DNA of 7,919 nucleotides from JAITWT01 sp964439605 (GTDB taxonomy: Bacteria > Pseudomonadota > Gammaproteobacteria > Burkholderiales > Burkholderiaceae_C), in the NCBI GenBank assembly GCA_964439605.1, contig CAYTPC010000135.1, forward strand, positions 1 through 7,919, given 5' to 3'. Below, piece after piece: positions 1 to 5,900 of the stretch (position 1 is the stretch's first letter; the number at the start of each line of letters is the position of its first letter). The position numbers and the translations under genes are program-made. The notes below the pieces were generated by a model that saw nothing but the letters and a program-made list of their open reading frames with translations, had not been told where the DNA came from and did not search any database.

Positions 1-53
1 AGGTCGCGGGTGTCATGGATCAGTTCAGCCGCGCCGCAAACAGGACATTTCAT
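1..53 (-). CDS. mqsA: MqsA family antitoxin, N-terminal fragment (runs off window)
   Basis: Only about 17 codons are visible, beginning MKCPVCGAAELIHD. MqsA antitoxins start with an almost identical MKCPVC, where the CxxC is half of the N-terminal zinc site. In the characterised family the N-terminal zinc domain binds and neutralises MqsR, and a C-terminal HTH domain represses the operon. Neither domain can be judged here. Two ATGs are available, at 59 and 53. I prefer 53 because it gives the canonical MKCPVC start and sits 8 nt after a good AAGGAG (62-67). The gene lies directly downstream of mqsR in the same direction, in the toxin-first order typical of mqsRA. The family call is firm despite the short length because the preceding toxin is unmistakable. 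Whether the antitoxin is intact cannot be seen. Confidence 0.8.
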   Translation of the reverse strand, partial: MKCPVCGAAELIHDTRD

Positions 54-78
54 GGTCATAGCTCCTTGAAAGACACGA

Positions 79-339
79 TCAGCAGGTCATCATCAGGTAC
101 ACGTCGCCCGCTTGCGTGCTGGGGCGGTACACGTTCTGCCATACCGTGTGATCGGCATGGGGGGTCATGCTCTTGTAGAAGTCCGCTGGCGTCAGTGCCA
201 TCACTACGTCCAGCATGTCGGTGAAGGCAAACCCCAACTCATTTGCGCCGGTACGCGCCGCGTGCGTGGTACGCACTTTGCCAGCCTCTACCAAGGCTTT
301 GACAACTGGCAGCTTGCAATGAGGAGTTTGTTTCTCCAT
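79..339 (-). CDS. mqsR: MqsR family mRNA interferase toxin, C-terminus lost by frameshift
   Basis: The 86-residue product aligns without gaps to E. coli MqsR (98 aa) from MEKQTPH to residue 82. MqsR is a ribosome-independent endoribonuclease that cuts mRNA, mostly at GCU, and is held inactive by MqsA. Landmarks include VRTT (22-25), DFYKSM (53-58), DHTVWQ (63-68) and VYRP (70-73). The residues matching E. coli K56, Q68 and Y81, implicated in activity, are all present. After VYL the frame breaks: this frame reads MMTC and stops. Two bases further on, another frame reads DDLLIVSFKEL and stops at 56-58, matching the E. coli C-terminus HDVLIVSFKEK. About 13 nt appear deleted near 91-94. The last beta strand and the lysine equivalent to K96 are lost, so the toxin is probably inactive or weakened. 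This could equally be listed as a pseudogene spanning 56-339. The ATG at 339 is the family start; no clear Shine-Dalgarno precedes it. Confidence 0.88.
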   Translation of the reverse strand: MEKQTPHCKLPVVKALVEAGKVRTTHAARTGANELGFAFTDMLDVVMALTPADFYKSMTPHADHTVWQNVYRPSTQAGDVYLMMTC

Positions 340-345
340 GGACGA

Positions 346-382
346 ACTCTAACCAAGTTGGTTTATTTTGGCAAGTTGGTTA
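346..382 (-). promoter_or_regulatory. Putative mqsRA promoter with MqsA-type operator
   Basis: A perfect palindrome AACCAAGTTGGTT lies at 351-363. Its AACC-N5-GGTT layout matches the arms of the operators MqsA binds in E. coli. A direct repeat of its right part, CAAGTTGGTT, occurs at 372-381 as a degenerate second site. On the minus strand a -35-like TTGCCA (369-374) and a -10-like TAGAGT (346-351) are separated by 17 nt, and the palindrome fills that spacer, as expected for autorepression. The -10 is only 4/6 to consensus, and it would place the transcript start at or very near the mqsR ATG. The mRNA would then be leaderless, or the true promoter differs. The operator is better supported than the promoter. 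Confidence 0.5.
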
Positions 383-449
383 GCGCGGAATTTTCGGCGG
401 TTCCGGCTTACAACCCCACCCTGCTCCTTGTCTTGGTTGATCGTGCAGG

Positions 450-628
450 TCATGGCGCGGCCTTAAAAAGCTTGGCGGCCTCGATCCGTTCCACGGCCTC
501 TGCATCGGGAACCAGCTTCTCGCGTTCCTGGGCAAGTGCTTCGGAGTAGTGAGCGATGATCGCCTGTCGGCTCCGATTGAATTTTGACCAAGTGCGAAAG
601 TCCTCAATCCGTTGGCGCGGTTGACACC
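450..628 (-). pseudogene. Unrecognised gene remnant, 5'-truncated, between tRNA-Phe and mqsRA
   Basis: One minus-strand frame is open from 674 down to the TGA at 450-452 and has no ATG, GTG or TTG start. From about 623 it reads like real protein, including FRTWSKFNRSRQAIIAHYSE and a charged helical stretch (LAQEREKLVPD...VERIEAAK) ending FKAAP. The upstream part runs through the terminator hairpin, so true coding sequence probably begins below about 628. It looks like the C-terminal 55-60 residues of a larger protein whose 5' part is gone. I do not recognise the family. An integrase or other island gene is possible from its position beside a tRNA 3' end, but the residues do not show this: no tyrosine-recombinase R..H..R/Y signature is visible. 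The stop overlaps a possible ATG at 453 that opens a 34-codon frame. Confidence 0.4.
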
Positions 629-630
629 AA

Positions 631-667
631 AAAGAAAAACGGGTTACGCCGCTAGACGTAACCCGTT
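631..667 (-). terminator. Intrinsic terminator after tRNA-Phe
   Basis: An 11-bp perfect stem AACGGGTTACG / CGTAACCCGTT (638-648 with 657-667) encloses an 8-nt loop. Read on the minus strand it is followed by a tract of eight Ts interrupted by one C. It begins 18 nt after the tRNA-Phe CCA end and should end transcription of the tRNA and of the upstream operon. It also isolates the core genes from the toxin-antitoxin block. Confidence 0.88.
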
Positions 668-685
668 GATTTCTTTACTGAATTT

Positions 686-761
<76 letters not shown>

Positions 762-772
762 TTGGGGAAGGC

Positions 773-808
773 TTCACGTCGCGATATAGACGTGAACCAA
801 TGATTATA
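773..808 (-). promoter_or_regulatory. Possible tRNA-Phe promoter (-10) and dyad
   Basis: A perfect TATAAT lies on the minus strand at 803-808, overlapping the TAA stop of the response regulator. It would start transcription about 35 nt before the mature tRNA 5' end. No good -35 is found at 16-18 nt (GAAAAA occupies that place) and there is no extended -10, so the promoter is tentative. Just downstream is a perfect 8-bp inverted repeat, TTCACGTC / GACGTGAA (773-780 with 789-796), with an 8-nt loop and no T-tract. It could be a processing hairpin in the pre-tRNA leader or a protein-binding dyad. Confidence 0.35.
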
Positions 809-1520
809 CACTGCTGCAGCGGCGGTTTTTCGTAAGATCAACCCCGAGCTGCTTGAGCTTGCGGTACAGATGCGTGCGCTCCAGCCCAGTTTTTTCGGCC
901 ACGCGCGTCATGGAGCCGTTTTCCATCGCAAGGTGGAATTCGAAATAGACTTTTTCGAAATCGTCGCGCGCGTCACGCAATGGCCGGTCAAGATCGAAGC
1001 TCTGGGTGGCGCGCGGGCCCTGCTTGACCGGATTCGAAGCGATTGACAAAGTGTCCGCGCCAGCCGCGCGCTCCGCCGGGGACGTGATCGCAGCCGGATG
1101 GCCGCTCGCAGGTCCCGTGGCGCCAACCCCGGCGGCGGCAGCGGCGCGGCGCGTGCGCTCACGCGACAGGCCCTGTTCCACCGCTTTGAGGAGCTTTTGC
1201 AGCGTGATCGGCTTTTCGAGGAAAGCGAATGCACCGATGCGCGTGGCCTCGACGGCAGTGTCGATGGTGGCATGGCCACTCATCATGATGACGGGCATGG
1301 TGAGCTGCCCGCTGGCAGACCACTCTTTGAGCAGCGTGACACCATCGGTATCGGGCATCCAGATATCGAGCAGGACGAGATCCGGTTGTCCACTCTGGCG
1401 CGCTGCGCGGGCTTGTGCCGCGTTTTCGGCAAGCTCGACAGTGTGCCCTTCGTCATTGAGGATTTCGAAGAGCAGGTCCCGGATGCCCAGTTCGTCATCG
1501 ACCACGAGTATGTTTGCCAT
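804..1520 (-). CDS. NtrX-like response regulator: receiver plus Fis-type HTH, no AAA+ domain
   Basis: A 238-residue cytoplasmic response regulator, expected to be phosphorylated by the kinase encoded just upstream. The receiver domain (about 1-120) has the acid pocket D8/D9, phospho-acceptor D52 in LVLLDIWMPDTDG, S81 and K103 before P104. An Ala/Pro/Gly-rich linker (about 121-175) follows. The C-terminal domain (about 180-238) contains the NtrC-family Fis-type HTH, with VAEKTGLERTHLYRKLKQLG as the HTH core. Classical NtrX/NtrC proteins carry a roughly 240-residue sigma-54 AAA+ ATPase between these parts. Here it is absent and no remnant of GAFTGA or a Walker motif is seen, so it cannot activate sigma-54 in the usual way and more likely acts as a plain repressor or activator. 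The start 18 nt after the kinase stop lacks an evident Shine-Dalgarno, which suggests translational coupling. Confidence 0.92.
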   Translation of the reverse strand: MANILVVDDELGIRDLLFEILNDEGHTVELAENAAQARAARQSGQPDLVLLDIWMPDTDGVTLLKEWSASGQLTMPVIMMSGHATIDTAVEATRIGAFAFLEKPITLQKLLKAVEQGLSRERTRRAAAAAGVGATGPASGHPAAITSPAERAAGADTLSIASNPVKQGPRATQSFDLDRPLRDARDDFEKVYFEFHLAMENGSMTRVAEKTGLERTHLYRKLKQLGVDLTKNRRCSSV

Positions 1521-1538
1521 GAATGCTAGTTTGTGCGT

Positions 1539-3869
1539 TCAGACGACAGTAGGCGTTATTTCTTCAGGAAACTCCGTGCTGGCAGTCAGTTGTCCGGCTG
1601 CCAGAGCGAATGATAACGAGACTTGAGCGCCGGCCACAGCTCCATCCTGGAGGCGGTTCGATAGTTCAATGCGTGCTCCGTGTTCATCAGCGATCTTTTT
1701 GACTACCGCCAATCCTAATCCCGTGCCTTTGGACTTGGTGGTGACGTAAGGTTCGAAAGCTCGCTTGAGAATGTGTTCTGGGAAACCCGGGCCATTATCC
1801 TGCACCGTCAGGCGCACCCTGTCTCCCGCATCGGATACCCGCGTGCGAATGAGTACCGGGCTGCGCGCATCTGCCGCATGCGGCACGCTTTCGGTGGCGT
1901 CTTGCGCGTTCTGCAGCAAATTGTGGATCACCTGCCGCAGCTGTTGCACATCGCCGCGAATCGGCGGACAGTTCGGATCGAGCTGCGCATCCACCTGGAT
2001 CGACGCATTTTCAGCGCCGTACAGGTGCAGGATGTCGCGGATCAACGCGTTGAGATCGATCACTTTCAGATCGGCGGCCGGCAACCGGGCGTAATCGCGA
2101 AACTCGTTGACCAGCCGTTTCATCGCCTCGACCTGATCGACGATGGTTTTGACGGATTTGACGAGTATCGCCTGTTCGGGCGGCGCAAGCTTGCCCGCGA
2201 GCTTGAGTTCGAGCCGCTCGGCCGACAACTGGATTGGCGTGAGCGGGTTCTTGATTTCGTGCGCGAGCCGGCGCGCGACTTCGCCCCAAGCCTGGGTGCG
2301 CTGGGCCGAGACGATTTCCGAAATGTCATCAAAAACCAGCAGCCGCGCGGCCCCGGGAAGTTCGGCGCCGCGCGCGACGAGATTGATTCCACCCGGTTGC
2401 GCCTCGGTATTTCCGATGTGCAGTTCGAAGGCATGCTGCCAATGGTCGAGCCCGTGCTGCGCGCGTTCGACCTCGAATTCGTCGAACTGCCGCTGTACGC
2501 CGTCGGCAAAGTCTTCGAGGCCGGGCACCAGTGCAAGCCGCTGCCCCTCGTAGGCGGCCAGGGGAACGCGCAGCACCCGGGTGGCGCCGGGGTTGGTCGA
2601 TAACACGGTACCCGACGCATCAAGCACGATCACGCCTGAAGTCAGGTTGTCCAGAATGGTTTGCAGATTCGCGCGCGCCGCATCGAGCTGGGTGACGGTT
2701 TTCTCCACCGAAGCGCGCGCATCGGCCAATTGCTGCGTCATGACCGCGAAAGATCGGGTCAGCCCGCCGAGTTCGTCATTGCCCGGCAGCACCGCCGTTG
2801 GCCGCAGGTCGCCCGCCGCCACTTGGCGCACGCCGTCGGCCAACACCAGCAGGGGCCGTGCGAGCTGGTTGCCGAACAGCGCCGCGAGCGATACCGCTCC
2901 AAGCACCGCGAGGAACAGGCTCAGCGTCAACGTGCCGATATACATGCGCCGAAGGCCCTCGCGCGCAAGGGCGCGTTCGTGGTATTCGCGGTTGGCTTCC
3001 TGTACCGCGAGCGCATTGGTCACGACCATCGGCGGCAAGGGTATGGTGATCTGCAGAAAACGCGGGGCGGCACTGAAATCAAAACTGTAGCGGCTCACCA
3101 GCGTCAAGACGCGCACGTTGGCCTCGGGCGGCCCGGCGCCCAGGTTCGGCGCAGGCGTTTCATCGAGCCCCTCGACCCGCGCGACCACGCCTTCGGTGCG
3201 CACTTGCCGCAACAGTTGCTGCGTCGGCCGATCCGGATCGAGACGGGAACGCGAAGTGCTTGCACTGGCGATGCGCTGGCCGTTGCCGTTCCACAGCACC
3301 ACCTCAGTGGCGCCGAACTGGTCGCGCAGCCGCTCAAGCAGCAATCCGGCGCTGGCATCGGACACGCCTTCGAACTGGTTGTTGGCCACGCGCGCCTTGG
3401 CCACCACGTCGGCCACGAGCGCATCGAGCGTGGCGCGGCCAAGGTCCAGGCCGGCATCGAGGGCGCCTTCAACCTTGACGTCAAACCAGCTTTCGATCGA
3501 GCGGGAAACGAATTGGTAGGACACCACGTAAACCAGCACCCCCGGCACCACGCCCACCAGCGCGAAGATTGCCGCGAGCTTGATCAGCAAGCGGCTGCCG
3601 AATTTGCCCTGCCGCAGGCGCCTCACGAGCCGGAACGCCACCCAGCCGATGACCAGCATCAAGACCACGGCCACGACGACGTTGATCCCCAGCAGGCGGG
3701 CGTAGTTGCGCTCGTACAGATCGCGGTTGTTGGTCGCCTGGGCCAGCATGAACATCAGCACCAGGCCGATCGCGGAGAGCAGGGCCGCAATCACACCCAC
3801 CGCCCAGCGCACCGCGCGCGAATGGCGCCGGGACGCCAGGTCGCGCTCGCGCGGCCGGGGCTGCGTCAC
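1539..3869 (-). CDS. NtrY-like membrane sensor histidine kinase
   Basis: A 776-residue inner-membrane sensor kinase, probable partner of the downstream NtrX-like regulator. Hydrophobic helices lie at about 21-44, 60-84 and 95-120. A periplasmic region spans about 121-308, a further membrane helix about 310-333, and a HAMP domain about 334-390. A PAS domain (about 400-515, starting near NLQTILDNLTSGVIVLD) and the catalytic core follow. The H-box is RRLAHEIKNP with phospho-acceptor H537. The ATPase shows an N-box with N650 and N654 (HNLLQNAQDA), a G1 box DNGPGF at 691 and a G2 box KGTGLGLAVVKK at 714-725. All expected catalytic residues are present. The order matches the NtrY family, and the signal is unknown. 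The start is GTG at 3869, overlapping the stop of the DUF4390 gene by four bases (GTGA), so the two are probably translationally coupled. Whether it senses nitrogen, redox or something else cannot be read from the sequence. Confidence 0.93.
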   Translation of the reverse strand: MTQPRPRERDLASRRHSRAVRWAVGVIAALLSAIGLVLMFMLAQATNNRDLYERNYARLLGINVVVAVVLMLVIGWVAFRLVRRLRQGKFGSRLLIKLAAIFALVGVVPGVLVYVVSYQFVSRSIESWFDVKVEGALDAGLDLGRATLDALVADVVAKARVANNQFEGVSDASAGLLLERLRDQFGATEVVLWNGNGQRIASASTSRSRLDPDRPTQQLLRQVRTEGVVARVEGLDETPAPNLGAGPPEANVRVLTLVSRYSFDFSAAPRFLQITIPLPPMVVTNALAVQEANREYHERALAREGLRRMYIGTLTLSLFLAVLGAVSLAALFGNQLARPLLVLADGVRQVAAGDLRPTAVLPGNDELGGLTRSFAVMTQQLADARASVEKTVTQLDAARANLQTILDNLTSGVIVLDASGTVLSTNPGATRVLRVPLAAYEGQRLALVPGLEDFADGVQRQFDEFEVERAQHGLDHWQHAFELHIGNTEAQPGGINLVARGAELPGAARLLVFDDISEIVSAQRTQAWGEVARRLAHEIKNPLTPIQLSAERLELKLAGKLAPPEQAILVKSVKTIVDQVEAMKRLVNEFRDYARLPAADLKVIDLNALIRDILHLYGAENASIQVDAQLDPNCPPIRGDVQQLRQVIHNLLQNAQDATESVPHAADARSPVLIRTRVSDAGDRVRLTVQDNGPGFPEHILKRAFEPYVTTKSKGTGLGLAVVKKIADEHGARIELSNRLQDGAVAGAQVSLSFALAAGQLTASTEFPEEITPTVV

Positions 3870-4483
3870 TTTGAGTTCTCCATCGGCAGGCTGAGGCTGC
3901 GCTCGACGGCAATGTTCCAGTCGGAATGCCCGACTACGCCGATTTGAAAAGGCCGTGGAAGCTGCGAAGTATCGAGTTTGAAGCGAAACACCACCGCCAG
4001 CAGGGGGTCGCCGCCGAATTCATCCGCATTGCCCAACCGCAGCCGGCCGAGGCGTTTGATCATCTCCAGCGCTTCGTCCAAAGTGTCGAAGTTCTGGCTG
4101 AGCAAAGTGCTCAATCCCATATTGCCGATGGGCGTTGACGATACGACGAGCCGCCAGCGCCGGGTCAGCGGCTGATAGCTAAGCCGCATGTAGCGCACGG
4201 CCTGCCCCATCAATTGATCGGTCCACCACCAGCGCTTGCGGTATAGCTCGGCCTCGGCCACGAAATACAGCGCAATGCCCTTGGTCAGCGCATCCTCCAC
4301 CAATGGCGACAAGGCGAAGTTGACGCTGGCGTTCAGATAGGCGTCATCTCCGACGCGCTCCAGGCGAAGCTGGGTGATCTCGACCTCGCTGGCGGCACGT
4401 GCCGGCTGCGCGGCAAATCCGCCCAGCACCACAACCAGCGCCATTGCCAACGCAAGCGCCCACACCGCGACCCAGCAACGCAA
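3866..4483 (-). CDS. DUF4390 family exported protein
   Basis: About 205 residues. A hydrophobic N-terminal segment (about 4-24) ends in AQPARA before ASEV, a plausible signal peptidase I site near residue 30, so the mature protein is probably periplasmic. The mature part resembles DUF4390 proteins of Betaproteobacteria: LSPLVEDALTKGIALYFV (59-75), an aromatic ELYRKRWWW (79-87), LSYQPLTRRW (101-110), and FRFKLDTSQLPRPFQ near the C-terminus. The function is unknown. In this group the family is, as I recall, commonly found next to NtrY-like kinases, so a role in ligand handling or signal input is possible but inferred. The start is uncertain. I chose TTG at 4483 because GGAG lies 7 nt upstream (4491-4494) and the length fits. 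GTG at 4465 gives 199 aa. ATG at 4573 would overlap rsmB by 50 bases. Confidence 0.8.
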   Translation of the reverse strand: MRCWVAVWALALAMALVVVLGGFAAQPARAASEVEITQLRLERVGDDAYLNASVNFALSPLVEDALTKGIALYFVAEAELYRKRWWWTDQLMGQAVRYMRLSYQPLTRRWRLVVSSTPIGNMGLSTLLSQNFDTLDEALEMIKRLGRLRLGNADEFGGDPLLAVVFRFKLDTSQLPRPFQIGVVGHSDWNIAVERSLSLPMENSK

Positions 4484-4523
4484 TCTGGCGCTCCAGCCAG
4501 CACGTTGCCGTTCAGCGGCGTTT

Positions 4524-5900
4524 TCAACGTGAATGCCCGCTTTTTTCCAGCAAGGCGTAAAAGAAACCGTCATGCTCACCCAAGGCATTGTCCGGGACGA
4601 CTGGTTCGACACACCCATTTCGGGGTAGTAAATGCCCCGGCGAAGGCAGCAATCGTGCCTGGGTGTTGTGCGCAAGAAACGTCTCAACCTGCTTTGCGCC
4701 TTCGTCGCGGAATACCGAACAGGTGCAGTAAAGCAGCCGCCCGCCCGGCGCGAGCAAAGGCCAGAGCGCAGCCAGCAGGGCGGCCTGCCGCGCGGCCAGT
4801 TGAGATACGTCACTCTCACGGCGCAGCCAGGGCACGTCGGGATGGCGCCGCACGATGCCCGATGCCGTGCATGGCGCATCGAGCAGGATGGCATCGAAGG
4901 GCCGTCCATCCCACCAAGTCGAGGGCTGTGCGGCGTCGGCCACGGCGAGTCGTGCCTGCAAGCCCAGCCGCTCAAGGTTTTGGCTGATCCGGCGGCTGCG
5001 CGCGGGGTCGATATCCAGCGCCAGCACTTCAATCGCGCCGGGGGCCGCGTGTTCGAGCAGGTGCGCCGTTTTGCCGCCCGGCGCCGCGCAGGCATCCAGC
5101 ACACGCAGGGGCGCGCCGTCATCGGCGAAACGCTTCAGCCCGTCGAGCAGCAGCGGCGCAGCCAATTGGGCTGCGGCGTCCTGCACCGAAACTTCTCCAG
5201 CCTCAAAACCCGGCAACTGGCTCACTGGACACGCCCGGGCCAGTTGCACCCCGCATGGGCCGACCCGGCGAGCCGACAGGCCCGACACGAGGAGCGAAGC
5301 CAGGTATTCCTCAACCGTGGTCTTGCGCAGGTTGACGCGCAAGGTCATCGGCGCGGCGCTATCGCCCGTCCTCAAGATTCGTTTCCAGGCGCGCGGATGA
5401 TCGCGCCGCACGCGCTCGATCCACCAGCGGGGGTGGTTCCAGTACGCCACCGGCTCGGTATCGGTCGCCGCGATCAGTTCGTCGCGCTCGCGCAGGAAAC
5501 GGCGCAGGCAGGCGTTGATGAAGCTGGTCTGCGCACGCGTTGCGGCATTGCGCTTGGCCGCCTCCACCGCCTGGTCAACCAGCGTGAACGATTCATACGG
5601 CGCGCGCTCGGCCCGCCAGATCAGCGCCAGCGTGGTGCACAGCAAGGCATCCGCCGCGGGCGGAGGGGTCCGGCGCGCCAAGTGGCGGCGCAGCGCCTCG
5701 CCCCGGCCGAGTTCGCGCAGCGCCTGAAATCCAAGCGCCTGCACAGCCGCCCGCAGCGGCGCTTCCACCGTATCGAAGGCGACGTTGCCGGAGACGCCCG
5801 ACCGAATGGCCGCCAGCACGCCGGCAGTCTGCTGCAGCAGACGCCACAAAGGAGCCTGCTGCAGCGGCGGTACGCCTGAAAGATCGGATGGCCTGTTCAT
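4524..5900 (-). CDS. rsmB: 16S rRNA (cytosine(967)-C(5))-methyltransferase RsmB
   Basis: A 458-residue cytoplasmic enzyme that transfers methyl from S-adenosylmethionine to C967 of 16S rRNA. The N-terminal part (about 15-145) is the NusB-like RNA-binding domain. The catalytic domain shows SAM motif I VLDACAAPGGKT (267-278), LALDIDPARSRR (293-304), the DAPC motif with C344 (which helps release product), HPDVPW (353-358), and YCTCS with C394 as the nucleophilic cysteine. The C-terminus carries the usual HDGFFYALLEK. All key residues are present. E. coli RsmB is 429 aa, so the length is normal. I chose the ATG at 5900 (MNRPSDLSG). A longer frame up to a TTG at 6011 adds a low-complexity Arg/Pro stretch unlike the family. 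No strong Shine-Dalgarno precedes the ATG. The gene follows rpoC and leads into the DUF4390/NtrYX-like genes. Confidence 0.95.
   Translation of the reverse strand: MNRPSDLSGVPPLQQAPLWRLLQQTAGVLAAIRSGVSGNVAFDTVEAPLRAAVQALGFQALRELGRGEALRRHLARRTPPPAADALLCTTLALIWRAERAPYESFTLVDQAVEAAKRNAATRAQTSFINACLRRFLRERDELIAATDTEPVAYWNHPRWWIERVRRDHPRAWKRILRTGDSAAPMTLRVNLRKTTVEEYLASLLVSGLSARRVGPCGVQLARACPVSQLPGFEAGEVSVQDAAAQLAAPLLLDGLKRFADDGAPLRVLDACAAPGGKTAHLLEHAAPGAIEVLALDIDPARSRRISQNLERLGLQARLAVADAAQPSTWWDGRPFDAILLDAPCTASGIVRRHPDVPWLRRESDVSQLAARQAALLAALWPLLAPGGRLLYCTCSVFRDEGAKQVETFLAHNTQARLLPSPGHLLPRNGCVEPVVPDNALGEHDGFFYALLEKSGHSR

Noticed and set aside
112..549. A 145-codon plus-strand frame across the mqsR region
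   Set aside because: It is antisense to mqsR, its promoter region and the remnant gene. It shows no family resemblance.
450..628. Reading the remnant as the C-terminus of a tyrosine integrase
   Set aside because: The location beside a tRNA 3' end is suggestive, but no catalytic R, H or Y context is visible and the sequence does not resemble integrase ends I know, so I left it unassigned.
2661..3947. A 428-codon open frame on the plus strand opposite the kinase gene
   Set aside because: It is antisense to a fully motif-supported histidine kinase. It is rich in His/Arg/Gln with no recognisable domain, as expected from the complement of a high-GC gene.
4484..5122. Upstream extension of the DUF4390 frame into rsmB, giving a 418-residue protein
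   Set aside because: The extra 200 or so residues are the out-of-frame reading of the RsmB catalytic domain, rich in Arg, Cys and Ser. The hydrophobic signal peptide begins only after the rsmB stop.
5827..5842. Perfect 16-bp palindrome GTCTGCTGCAGCAGAC
   Set aside because: It lies inside rsmB coding sequence (the LLQQT region) and is explained by Leu/Gln codons. There is no second copy or promoter context.
4632..5879. A 415-codon open frame on the plus strand opposite rsmB
   Set aside because: It mirrors rsmB almost exactly, has low-complexity Arg/Gln/Gly composition and no domain. RsmB itself has all its catalytic motifs.
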